Notes: generated by a model not told the origin, from the sequence alone. A stretch of 47,697 bases of DNA from an uncultured Mollicutes bacterium (GCA_947174785.1 CAMWKG010000012.1:1-47697); one strand, 5' to 3'; positions 8,861 through 16,096 are shown, numbered from the stretch's first letter. Program-made: numbers and translations.

Positions 8861-10059
8861 TCTTTATGTGTTAAAAATTCTTCATTGGGTTTGCTGCTCT
8901 CTATAAAAGCTATAACAAATGCTGTTCCTAATCCAAATATTATACCGATTAAAACACTGATAGGTACCGCTAAAATGAAACTAATTTTTCCTTTGGTTTG
9001 AATTGGCTGAAGATTAAATAAAGTATTTTCTTCTAATACATAATTTACACTTTCTGTGTACTCTAAGGTTAAGCTTTCTAATTCCTCTTTATATTCATCT
9101 AGCTGTTCCAAGAATTTTTTACTATCCTCTTCATTATATTTTCCAGTTGTTGCACCTTCAATCAATTTCAAGTTCTCATCAATTGTCATAAGCCTTGAAT
9201 CTATTGTATGAAGACTATTTAAATAATTCGCAATAGAAGTATCCATATAGGTATTTCCATTGGAATTTGTATAAATATTACTTAAGGATTCTAATAAAAT
9301 TTTTTTTCTTTCTCTTAATAAATTTTGTTCTGTCTTTAAAGCCTGTTGTTCTTTAAGGGTTGTGTCATATTCTTCTTTCGTCATATAATAGTTTTGATAA
9401 GCTATATATTTATATTCATTCAAATCATTATTTGATGCAAAGGCTTCAACCTTACTATACAAGCTACTTAAATTAGAATGATCAATTTCTATATCCCCAA
9501 AATAAGAAATCATATCCTTGTAGCCCTTTAAAACAACTCCGAGCTGATTATCTAAATAATCTAGCTTACTAGAAATCTTCTTGGCTCTTTCATAGCCAAC
9601 TAAATTCGCTTTAAAATCGAAGCTGAGATTTAAAGCCTTTTGATATGGCAGATGAATTAATGCTTCAAGAAAGGCTTTCGCTTGGGCATCGCTTTTAAAA
9701 TAGCTTCCAGATATTAATATAGTATAATGAAGCTCATCTACTTCTATTTTAATATTTTCGGCAAGCTCTTCTACGTTAATGCTTTGATATGCATTGTTGC
9801 TTTCTTTTACCTCTTCTAGACTAGATAAAGAAACGATATCATAGTAATTAAATACCGCTCCATTCGCAAATTTATTATTTTCAATTCCATACCAATTGTA
9901 ATTAAAGGTAGCAACATAACTTACTCTTAATGGATTATAAACAAATAATATTAAAACTAAAGAAACGATTGTCATCACTCCAAAGACAATAGATCCTATT
10001 ATTTTTTTCTTTAGAATAAGACTCCATATATCCATTAAGGATAATCCTTCTCCATCCAT
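8848..10059 (-). CDS. Wzz/Cap5A-like polysaccharide chain-length protein
   Basis: A 403-aa membrane protein with two membrane spans, about 20-41 and 362-385. Between them is a long extracytoplasmic region with a predicted coiled coil (about 225-345). This is the polysaccharide co-polymerase layout that controls polymer length with Wzy. The short cytoplasmic tail lacks a tyrosine-kinase (BY-kinase) domain and no CpsD- or CpsB-like gene lies next to it. It sits about 18 kb from the polysaccharide operon. ATG at 10059 follows AGGGTGA. A structural role in another surface polymer, or a different PCP-like function, cannot be excluded. Confidence 0.7.
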   Translation of the reverse strand: MDGEGLSLMDIWSLILKKKIIGSIVFGVMTIVSLVLILFVYNPLRVSYVATFNYNWYGIENNKFANGAVFNYYDIVSLSSLEEVKESNNAYQSINVEELAENIKIEVDELHYTILISGSYFKSDAQAKAFLEALIHLPYQKALNLSFDFKANLVGYERAKKISSKLDYLDNQLGVVLKGYKDMISYFGDIEIDHSNLSSLYSKVEAFASNNDLNEYKYIAYQNYYMTKEEYDTTLKEQQALKTEQNLLRERKKILLESLSNIYTNSNGNTYMDTSIANYLNSLHTIDSRLMTIDENLKLIEGATTGKYNEEDSKKFLEQLDEYKEELESLTLEYTESVNYVLEENTLFNLQPIQTKGKISFILAVPISVLIGIIFGLGTAFVIAFIESSKPNEEFLTHKEKQE

Positions 10060-10104
10060 AATATCACCCTATACTATAGTTTTGGTAAATTTTGGAAAAA
10101 AATA

Positions 10105-10150
10105 CATAAAGAAAAGGGGAATTCTTCCTAAACAGAATTCACCCTTAGTT
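10105..10150 (-). terminator. Terminator of the ABC exporter operon
   Basis: AAGGG(T)GAATTC and GAATTCCCCTT pair around a 10-nt loop with one bulged T, followed on the minus strand by TTCTTTATG. It sits directly after the stop at 10152. Confidence 0.65.
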
Positions 10151-10151
10151 T

Positions 10152-11972
10152 TTATTCTAATTCTAATTTTCCAGTATATAATTTATAATATATCCCCTTT
10201 TGAGCCAAAAGTTCTTCATGTGTTCCACGTTCCATAATCTTTCCGTGATCCAAAACCAAAATTGCATTTGCATTACGAACCGTAGATAAACGGTGAGCTA
10301 TGACAAAAACAGTTCTATCTTTCATAAGCTTATCCATGCCCTCTTGGACTAAGCGTTCTGTTCTAGTATCTATAGAAGATGTGGCTTCATCTAAAATTAA
10401 GACTGGTGTATCTGCAACTGCAGCTCTTGCAATACTCAACAGCTGACGTTGTCCTTGACTCAAGCTTCCTCCATCAGGGGAAACAAGAGTATCATAGCCT
10501 TGAGGAAGCTTTTTAATAAACTGATGTGCATTGGCTAGCTTAGCAGCTTCTTCAATCTCACTATCACTTGCAGAAAGTCTTCCATAACGAATGTTTTCTC
10601 GTATGCTTCCTGAAAATAAACTTGTGTCCTGTAAAACAACACCTAAAGAATGTCTTAAATCTTCCTTTCGTATTTCGGAAATATTAATTCCATCGTAGGT
10701 GATTGTTCCTCCTTCAATTTCGTAAAAACGATTAATCAAGTTAGTTATTGTTGTTTTTCCTGCACCTGTAGAACCAACAAATGCTATTTTTTGACCAGGC
10801 TTAGCATATAAGCTTAAATTAGATAAAATACGTTTATTGGGCAAATAAGAAAAATCAACATTATAAAAGCGAACATCACCTTTAAGTGGGATTTCTTCTC
10901 CGCTTGGCTTTTTCCAAGCCCATTCTCGATGAGCTGTTTGAATCAATGTAATATTTCCCTCATCTACTTCAGGGACTTCATCCATTAGTTTAAATAAACG
11001 TTCTGCCCCTGCTAAGCCATTCAATAATAAATTGGACTGATTGGTAAATTGATTGATTGGCATAGCTGCTTGTCTAACAAAAACCAAATAGGATGCTATG
11101 CCTCCTAAGGTAAAGGAAACGATAGGAATATATCCTAAAGCAATCAGTCCTCCTAATATGGCAACAACTGCATAATTAATATAAGAAATAGATACAACCA
11201 TAGGAATCATTGACATAGAGTATTTCAGTGCAGTAAATCCAGCTGCTCTTAAAGCCTCATTTTCTTTTCTAAAGCTTTCTACATTAGCTTCTTCATGATT
11301 AAATACCTTAACAACCTTTTGCCCACTGATGGTCTCTTCTACAAAACCATTCACACGTGCCATTACTCTTTGCTGATCTCCAAAAGCCTTTTTACTTTTT
11401 TTAGAAGCGTAAATAATATATGCAGTCATAAGAATATAACATAGAATCACAATAATCGATAAAAGCCAATTTAGAACAAATAATAATATAATCAAACCAA
11501 TGATTTGAATGCTATTAGATATTAGCATTGCAAATGCATTGTTCAAAGCTTCACTTAAGGTATCAATATCATTCGTATAGTTACTCATGATTTCTCCATG
11601 AGTCCTACGATCAAAATAGGATAGGGGAAGCTTTTCCATTTGTTTAAATATATCTCTTCTCATTTCATAAATGATTTTCTGAGCCAATCGGACCATAATC
11701 TGAGTATAGCCCAGTGTAGATAAAACTCCTACACAATAGATTCCTATTTCTATGGAAATGACTAATCCAAGCTTAGAATATTCTGGATCCTTTGTATAAG
11801 TATCTATGATGGGACGTAGCATATAGGTTCCTAAAAGATTGGCAGCAGCAGACAGAGTAACTAATATTGCGACAATCAACATAAGAAACTTATGCTTTCC
11901 CATATAACTTAATAAACGTTTAATTGTTCTTTTTAAATCATTAGGTCTTTTAACTGAAGTTACTGGTGGCAT
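10152..11972 (-). CDS. ABC exporter subunit, catalytic half (ATPase and permease fused)
   Basis: A 606-aa half-transporter: six-helix membrane domain (about 25-325), then a nucleotide-binding domain. Walker A is GSTGAGKTT (400-408). The signature is LSQGQ (504-508, Gln in place of the usual Gly). Walker B carries catalytic Glu529 and the switch His is H560. Together with the upstream 579-aa subunit, whose site is degenerate, it makes a heterodimeric exporter like TM287/288, LmrCD and BmrCD. The altered signature belongs to the composite degenerate site of such pairs. The two genes overlap by 13 bp. The start has GGGAGGTG upstream. Substrate unknown; drugs, lipids or peptides are all possible. 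Confidence 0.92.
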   Translation of the reverse strand: MPPVTSVKRPNDLKRTIKRLLSYMGKHKFLMLIVAILVTLSAAANLLGTYMLRPIIDTYTKDPEYSKLGLVISIEIGIYCVGVLSTLGYTQIMVRLAQKIIYEMRRDIFKQMEKLPLSYFDRRTHGEIMSNYTNDIDTLSEALNNAFAMLISNSIQIIGLIILLFVLNWLLSIIVILCYILMTAYIIYASKKSKKAFGDQQRVMARVNGFVEETISGQKVVKVFNHEEANVESFRKENEALRAAGFTALKYSMSMIPMVVSISYINYAVVAILGGLIALGYIPIVSFTLGGIASYLVFVRQAAMPINQFTNQSNLLLNGLAGAERLFKLMDEVPEVDEGNITLIQTAHREWAWKKPSGEEIPLKGDVRFYNVDFSYLPNKRILSNLSLYAKPGQKIAFVGSTGAGKTTITNLINRFYEIEGGTITYDGINISEIRKEDLRHSLGVVLQDTSLFSGSIRENIRYGRLSASDSEIEEAAKLANAHQFIKKLPQGYDTLVSPDGGSLSQGQRQLLSIARAAVADTPVLILDEATSSIDTRTERLVQEGMDKLMKDRTVFVIAHRLSTVRNANAILVLDHGKIMERGTHEELLAQKGIYYKLYTGKLELE

Positions 11973-13699
11973 TCTAATACACCTCCCAGCTGTTGCTCAT
12001 AAAGCTCTTTATAGATTGCAGATCTACTAAGCAAATCTGTATGTGTTCCAATATCTACAATTTGTCCATTATCTAAAATGATAATCTTATCTGCAGACAT
12101 TACAGAAGATATTCTTTGAGCAATAACAATATTGGTAACATCCTTTAGACTGCGAATGGAGGACATAATTTTACGTTCTGTTTCCATATCACATGCTGAG
12201 GTAGAATCATCAAATATAATCACTTTAGGTTTTTTTAGTAACGCTCTTGCGATACAAAGCCTTTGCTTCTGTCCGCCAGACACGTTTACTCCGCCTTGAC
12301 CTAAATCATATTCTAAGCCTCCTGGGAGCTTTGATATAAACTCATCCGCACACGCAAGCTTACAGACCTCTTCAAGTTCAATGTTAGAAGCGTTAGGATT
12401 CCCCCATAATAAATTCTCTTTAATAGTTCCACTAAATAAAACATTGTTTTGCAAAACAATAGAGACACTATCTCTTAATACCTTTAAGTCATAATCCCTT
12501 ACATCTTTTCCATCTAATATGACTTGTCCTTTAGTAACATCATATAAACGTAAAATCAAAGAAACTAATGTGGATTTTGCAGAACCAGTTCCACCTAAAA
12601 TACCCACACTTTCTCCTTTTTCTATTTTTAAATTAATATTAGATAAAATATATTCTTCACTCTCTTGATGATATTTAAAATATACATCCTTAAATTCTAT
12701 ATCTCCATTAGATATTGACTTTATTGCATTTTCTTTCGATTGAATAGAAGGAATCTCTACCAATACTTCTTTTAATCGTTTAGAGGATGCAAAGGAACGA
12801 TTGAGCAAAAGGAATACATTGGATAAAAGCATTAAAGAATTTACAATTTGAGATACATAGGATAATATTGCAGAAAGACTTCCTACTTTTAGTTCTTCAT
12901 TATGAACCAAAATAGCCCCCAATCCCAACACTAATACTGTCACTCCATACATAACAAGTTGGAAGGAGGGTTGATTTAATTGAGCAATTTTAAAGGTTTT
13001 TCTGGTTGTATCCATAGCTTTTGTATTGGCTTGAGCAAATTTTTCTATTTCATAATCCTCACGAACATAGGACTTTACAGTACGTATGCCAGAAACATCT
13101 TCTCTAACTACTCGGTTTAAATCATCAATATTCTTTTGTAAGATATTATATTTGGGTGCGGTTTTCCTAATAATTAAAAATAAGATACTTCCTAAAACAG
13201 GAATGGCTGCAATAAAAATCCAAGCCAGCTTCGGCGCCATAAAAAAGGATAAGGCTATTCCCATAACTAACAATAGAGGAGATCTACATAAAGGCCTAAT
13301 TCCGCCAACAAGCGTATTTTGCAATACTGTTACATCATTTGTAACACGTGTAACTAAGGAAGCTGTTTGGAAATGATCAAGATTAGAAAAGGAATATCCC
13401 TGTATTTTCTGAAAGGCTTCTTGTCTAAGTGTATAAGAATAATTTGTTACTAACCTGGCATTATATTTTGCATAAAAATGTCCTGTTATTAAAGAAAATA
13501 AAGAGCACCCTATTATCAAAGCTCCAGAAATTAAAATCTGTTTCATATTACCGTTATGAATTCCTTCATCAATAATATCTTTCATTAAAAAGGGAATAAA
13601 CAATTCAAATATAGTTTCTACAATAACAAAAAAGATTGCTAAAAATAAATCCTTTTTAAATTTCCCTAAATACTTGAAAATAAATCGTATATCCTTCAT
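11960..13699 (-). CDS. ABC exporter subunit, degenerate-site half (ATPase and permease fused)
   Basis: A 579-aa half-transporter with an N-terminal six-helix domain (about 15-300) and a C-terminal ATPase. Walker A is GGTGSAKST (Ala374 replaces the third Gly). The signature VSGGQ (473-477) is canonical. The Walker B catalytic Glu is Asp498 and the switch His is Gln528. Loss of Glu and His is the known pattern of the non-hydrolysing site in heterodimeric type IV exporters. It precedes and overlaps its catalytic partner. The ribosome site GGAGGTGA, 5 bp before ATG, is nearly perfect. Upstream terminator at 13719-13755 separates it from the zinc-ribbon gene. Confidence 0.92.
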   Translation of the reverse strand: MKDIRFIFKYLGKFKKDLFLAIFFVIVETIFELFIPFLMKDIIDEGIHNGNMKQILISGALIIGCSLFSLITGHFYAKYNARLVTNYSYTLRQEAFQKIQGYSFSNLDHFQTASLVTRVTNDVTVLQNTLVGGIRPLCRSPLLLVMGIALSFFMAPKLAWIFIAAIPVLGSILFLIIRKTAPKYNILQKNIDDLNRVVREDVSGIRTVKSYVREDYEIEKFAQANTKAMDTTRKTFKIAQLNQPSFQLVMYGVTVLVLGLGAILVHNEELKVGSLSAILSYVSQIVNSLMLLSNVFLLLNRSFASSKRLKEVLVEIPSIQSKENAIKSISNGDIEFKDVYFKYHQESEEYILSNINLKIEKGESVGILGGTGSAKSTLVSLILRLYDVTKGQVILDGKDVRDYDLKVLRDSVSIVLQNNVLFSGTIKENLLWGNPNASNIELEEVCKLACADEFISKLPGGLEYDLGQGGVNVSGGQKQRLCIARALLKKPKVIIFDDSTSACDMETERKIMSSIRSLKDVTNIVIAQRISSVMSADKIIILDNGQIVDIGTHTDLLSRSAIYKELYEQQLGGVLECHQ

Positions 13700-13718
13700 A
13701 TGCTCACCTCCTTCACAA

Positions 13719-13755
13719 TAAAAAGGACTAGTCTATTTCAACTTGTCCTTTTTCA
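13719..13755 (-). terminator. Terminator of the DUF402/zinc-ribbon operon
   Basis: AAAAAGGAC-A-AGT and ACT-A-GTCCTTTTT form a 12-bp stem with one A-A mismatch. It gives a T-run on the minus strand and would also work on the plus strand. Confidence 0.75.
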
Positions 13756-13760
13756 TTTTA

Positions 13761-14318
13761 TTATTTAACTCCGTTGCTCTTAGCTAAATTCAAATATTTT
13801 AATGCTAGACTATAAAACATTTCGCATTTTGATTTGGCTTCTTCATATTTTTCTCTGCTTATTCCAGAATATGGATCATAGCCTCTATCAAAATCTGCTA
13901 TACTATTTTCTTCAGCTAACGCATAGTATAATTCTCCTAAAGCTCCTTGAGCCAAAGGGTGTCCTTGGTCAGCTGCTATCTTTAAGAATTTTTCGCAATT
14001 TGGATCAAATTTTTTGGTCATATATAAGCAATAGCCAATCATATATAAAATCTCTATATCATCTGTGTTTGCAAAATCTATTAAATAAGATAACGCCCTA
14101 CCATAATCCTTATCTCTAAATAACATTACAGCCTTATCTAAAGTAGATGATGCTGGTGCTTGAGGTGCGCGTGTATATTCTCTTTCTGCATAACCTCTAG
14201 GTGGTTCTGGCTGACGAGAAGAGTCAGCAGCTCCTCCTAGCTCCACACCACAATTTGGGCAGAATTTAAAATTTCCTTCTAATTTGAATCCACAATTTGG
14301 ACAAAAATTATATTTCAT
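13761..14318 (-). CDS. Zinc-ribbon protein with Sel1/TPR-like repeats
   Basis: A 185-aa cytoplasmic protein. Residues 6-23 form a zinc ribbon (C6-x2-C9 and C20-x2-C23). A Pro/Arg-rich linker (about 33-58) follows, and then helical repeats resembling Sel1-like repeats, for example KFLKIAADQGHPLAQGALGE (about 111-130). Such proteins commonly act as scaffolds; no activity can be assigned. The ribosome site AAGGAGG lies 8 bp before ATG. Only 15 bp separate it from the upstream DUF402 gene, so they are probably co-transcribed. Confidence 0.7.
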   Translation of the reverse strand: MKYNFCPNCGFKLEGNFKFCPNCGVELGGAADSSRQPEPPRGYAEREYTRAPQAPASSTLDKAVMLFRDKDYGRALSYLIDFANTDDIEILYMIGYCLYMTKKFDPNCEKFLKIAADQGHPLAQGALGELYYALAEENSIADFDRGYDPYSGISREKYEEAKSKCEMFYSLALKYLNLAKSNGVK

Positions 14319-14333
14319 AAATAAAACCTCCTT

Positions 14334-14873
14334 CTAGTTTCGAAGTTTATTAAAAAAGCGATTCACAAATTCATAATATTTCGCCTTATTCTTATTATAA
14401 CCTTTGATAATACTTTTTGCAACAAAAAAGGCTAATTCATACTCTTCTTTTGTAATTAAATTAGTATCTAGAGCCTCCTTTAACTCATCCTCATCCAAAA
14501 TAGTAGGCTCTCTATCCTCTGAAAGTATTACATCTAAGAACATATCCATAAATGTAGGATTGTCTTCATCTTCAAAGTTATTTGTCCTTGTTATATCAAA
14601 ATAACTTTCAATTAGTCTATCTGTATCATCGTATAAAACCGTTAGCCACCAATTTTCGTGTTTAGGAGCAAACTGAAGCCATTTATAATTTTTATCAGCT
14701 ATTGTAATCTGATAGTTAGAATGCGTAATAATCATAGGTTTTTCTATTTCTTCTATAGTTAGTAATCCAATAGTTCCACAAAATCCCATTTCATCAACTA
14801 TTAAGCTTTTCGTTTTCTTCTTTGTGATTTCTTTCCATTCGTCTCTTCTTAAGCTTCTATGTTTCAATTCCAT
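14334..14873 (-). CDS. DUF402 family protein
   Basis: A 179-aa protein resembling DUF402, a beta-barrel family that includes nucleoside di/triphosphatases (Ntdp) and FomD. Recognisable parts are the KWLQFAPKHENWWLTVLYD strand block, the acidic segment FDITRTNNFEDEDNPTFMD, and LDEDELKEAL with the helical tail. The start at 14873 has AGGTGA at good spacing; a TTG six codons upstream is unlikely. A promoter-like element (14953-14983) and a terminator-like hairpin (within 14889-14922) lie in the leader. A phosphohydrolase role is inferred from the family only. Confidence 0.66.
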   Translation of the reverse strand: MELKHRSLRRDEWKEITKKKTKSLIVDEMGFCGTIGLLTIEEIEKPMIITHSNYQITIADKNYKWLQFAPKHENWWLTVLYDDTDRLIESYFDITRTNNFEDEDNPTFMDMFLDVILSEDREPTILDEDELKEALDTNLITKEEYELAFFVAKSIIKGYNKNKAKYYEFVNRFFNKLRN

Positions 14874-14888
14874 TTTATCACCTATATT

Positions 14889-14922
14889 CAAAATAAAAAG
14901 CCTAATTCCTTAGACTTAATAA
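14889..14922 (-). repeat. 34-bp direct repeat, left copy, containing a terminator-like hairpin
   Basis: This sequence matches 15961-15994 at 33 of 34 positions, same orientation. On the minus strand it reads AAGTCTAA-GGAA-TTAGGCTT then TTTATTTT, an intrinsic terminator. The right copy is the terminator of tRNA-Gly; this copy lies in the leader of the DUF402 gene. It bounds a cassette of about 1 kb. Confidence 0.85.
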
Positions 14923-14952
14923 ATCAATTTATAATCTAGTCTAAACATAAAC

Positions 14953-14983
14953 ATTATAACATAGTTGTTAAAAAAAATTTCAA
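14953..14983 (-). promoter_or_regulatory. Putative promoter upstream of the DUF402 gene
   Basis: TTGAAA (14978-14983), a long 19-bp spacer and TATAAT (14953-14958) on the minus strand. Transcription from here meets the terminator-like repeat before the gene. The leader segment TTAGACT (14938-14944) is complementary to the 5' arm AGTCTAA, so an antiterminator form is possible. Confidence 0.45.
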
Positions 14984-15082
14984 TGATTTTAAACTTCATA
15001 AATTATATGTATATAATATTATCATTTTCAGAGAGATATACTCTTATAGTAATAAGTCTAATACTTCTACATTTAATAGGTA

Positions 15083-15111
15083 TTGACTTTATTGATTAAA
15101 AAAATTAAAAT
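15083..15111 (+). promoter_or_regulatory. Promoter of the plus-strand small RNA
   Basis: TTGACT (15083-15088), exactly 17 bp, then TAAAAT (15106-15111). The predicted start is near 15118-15121. Confidence 0.65.
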
Positions 15112-15117
15112 TAAAGT

Positions 15118-15247
15118 ACAAGGGATGCATATCAGGGTCGCTGGTCAGTCTGGTTGTAAGTCTTCCGCCTTTTAAAAGGTAGCATGTCCTCTGCGAATAT
15201 CCTAGGACGATCAGCATTGAAGCCTATTTTTTAGGCTTTTTCTTTTT
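15118..15247 (+). ncRNA. Unidentified structured small RNA
   Basis: About 120 nt between a good promoter and a strong terminator, with no reading frame. The region is visibly richer in G+C than its surroundings. It can fold into a rod: GCUGGUC (15140-15146) pairs with GAUCAGC (15209-15215), GUC (15148-15150) continues with GAC (15206-15208), and a local hairpin GCCUU-UUAA-AAGGU sits at 15167-15180. The conserved SRP RNA loop, tmRNA, RNase P and 6S features were looked for and not seen. It converges on the minus-strand 15224-15685 gene and overlaps its last codons, so it could be antisense to that mRNA's 3' end. Confidence 0.55.
15220..15247. terminator. Bidirectional terminator shared by the small RNA and the 153-aa gene
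   Basis: Perfect 7-bp stem AAGCCTA/TAGGCTT (15220-15226 and 15232-15238) with T-loop and a T-rich tail TTTTTCTTTTT on the plus strand. The minus-strand gene's stop codon (15224) falls inside the stem. Confidence 0.75.
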
Positions 15248-15685
15248 CTCTAGCGTAAGATTCATCAAAATTTTCAGGTTAAACTTATTTATTGCCTTAT
15301 TGTTTAAGGATGATAAAATATCTCTTTTCTCTTCTTCAGATAGTATTCTATCATTTCTTTTTGCCTGCAAATCTTTAATTGTAATTGGTTCTTTCTTGCC
15401 TTTATCCTTTGTTACAACTGTTACACGCTTTAAATAAGAAGGTTTTATATCTTTAGTATTGGGATTTTTAATCTTCTTTTTCATCGATCCTGAAGTATGA
15501 TTAAGTTCTGCTAATAGAACCTTTTTATCATACTCTAACACCACTAAAGAAGGATGTGTATCAGCTTCTAACGTATGATGTAAAATCGAATTAGGTACAT
15601 CGTAAACATTCCATTCTCTTTTTCCTCTTACTAAAGGAATTTCTTTTGAAGTTTCAATTATGTGCTTCTTTTCTCTTTTCCTCAT
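15224..15685 (-). CDS. Small basic protein, possible MazF/ToxN-like toxin
   Basis: A 153-aa lysine-rich protein that I do not recognise with certainty; no signal peptide or membrane span. Residues about 43-64 (HPSLVVLEYDKKVLLAELNH) read as a beta hairpin and are followed by TSGSMKKK. That arrangement recalls PemK/MazF-fold nucleases and type III toxins such as ToxN, where a strand pair leads into a Thr/Ser-rich active loop with a lysine. The remainder is helical and basic (KKKKPKK at the end). ATG at 15685 follows AAGGGAGA. A pseudoknot RNA with its own terminator lies upstream and a small RNA converges downstream. The toxin assignment rests on pattern and context, not a proven match. Confidence 0.5.
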   Translation of the reverse strand: MRKREKKHIIETSKEIPLVRGKREWNVYDVPNSILHHTLEADTHPSLVVLEYDKKVLLAELNHTSGSMKKKIKNPNTKDIKPSYLKRVTVVTKDKGKKEPITIKDLQAKRNDRILSEEEKRDILSSLNNKAINKFNLKILMNLTLEKKKKPKK

Positions 15686-15733
15686 TTATAAATCTCCCTT
15701 TTATATAACTTCGTAATATTTTTTTGAAATAAA

Positions 15734-15761
15734 ATTATATTATTGTTGTTAATCCTAACAA
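15734..15761 (-). promoter_or_regulatory. Possible second promoter for the 153-aa gene
   Basis: TTGTTA (15756-15761), a 16-bp spacer and TATAAT (15734-15739) on the minus strand, starting in the T-run of the upstream RNA terminator. Confidence 0.4.
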
Positions 15762-15815
15762 AAAAGCGTGATCAAATTTGATAGTACATTTGTACTTATC
15801 ATTTTCAATCACGCT
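15760..15815 (-). terminator. Intrinsic terminator ending the pseudoknot RNA
   Basis: AGCGTGAT (15808-15815) pairs with ATCACGCT (15765-15772). An inner GATA-GTAC/GTAC-TATC helix sits inside. Six T residues follow on the minus strand, about 75 bp before the start of the 153-aa gene. Confidence 0.75.
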
Positions 15816-15904
15816 ATCCATTACGGAAAACCACTCTACTACATTCAATTGTCGAAAGCCATCTATAAGAAGTAGAGCTCTTACTTATAGACTTTTACTA
15901 ACTT
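15760..15904 (-). ncRNA. Pseudoknot-forming RNA upstream of the 153-aa gene
   Basis: About 145 nt between a sigma-A promoter and an intrinsic terminator. An 8-bp hairpin (UCUAUAAG 15891-15884 with CUUAUAGA 15869-15862) has a 14-nt loop. Seven loop bases, CUCUACU (15877-15871), are perfectly complementary to AGUAGAG downstream (15840-15834). This is a textbook H-type pseudoknot, with loops of 6, 1 and 21 nt. Antitoxin RNAs of type III systems are pseudoknots placed just here, but in repeats, and no tandem repeat is visible. A riboswitch or regulatory leader of the same gene is the main alternative. Confidence 0.55.
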
Positions 15905-15910
15905 ATATTT

Positions 15911-15940
15911 ACTATATTATACATTTAAGTAAGTTGTCAA
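15911..15940 (-). promoter_or_regulatory. Promoter of the pseudoknot RNA
   Basis: Consensus TTGACA (15935-15940), an 18-bp spacer and TATAGT (15911-15916) on the minus strand. Confidence 0.65.
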
Positions 15941-15960
15941 TACGCATTTTACTTTACTAG

Positions 15961-15994
15961 CAAAATAAAAAGCCTAATTTCTTAGACTTAATAA
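15961..15994 (-). repeat. 34-bp direct repeat, right copy; tRNA-Gly terminator
   Basis: 33 of 34 bases match 14889-14922. On the minus strand AAGTCTAA-GAAA-TTAGGCTT is followed by TTTATTTT, eight bases after the tRNA 3' end. Confidence 0.85.
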
Positions 15995-16002
15995 CCTTAA
16001 TT

Positions 16003-16077
16003 TGGAGCCACAGAGCGGAATCGAACCGCCATCATATGCATGGCAAGCATAGGTACTAACCGTTGTACTACTGCGGC
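16003..16077 (-). tRNA. tRNA-Gly (anticodon GCC)
   Basis: 75 nt with encoded CCA. The acceptor stem GCCGCAG/CUGUGGC (one G-U) encloses the usual D arm. The anticodon stem UAUGC/GCAUA carries loop UUGCCAU, anticodon GCC. The T loop UUCGAUU is on a 5-bp stem. The promoter is at 16097-16124 and the terminator at 15961-15994. Confidence 0.96.
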
Positions 16078-16096
16078 AATTTTTTTGTGCATTATT

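Noticed and set aside
15118-15247. SRP (4.5S/scRNA), 6S or riboswitch identity for the plus-strand RNA
   Set aside because: The conserved SRP apical loop and asymmetric bulge, the 6S central bubble pattern and known riboswitch cores were not seen, and no plus-strand gene follows within range. It is left as unidentified.
15760-15904. T-box leader
   Set aside because: AGAGUGGUUUUCC slightly resembles a T-box (AGGGUGGNACCGCG), but the match is poor. The leader is too short and the downstream gene is not an aminoacylation or amino-acid gene.
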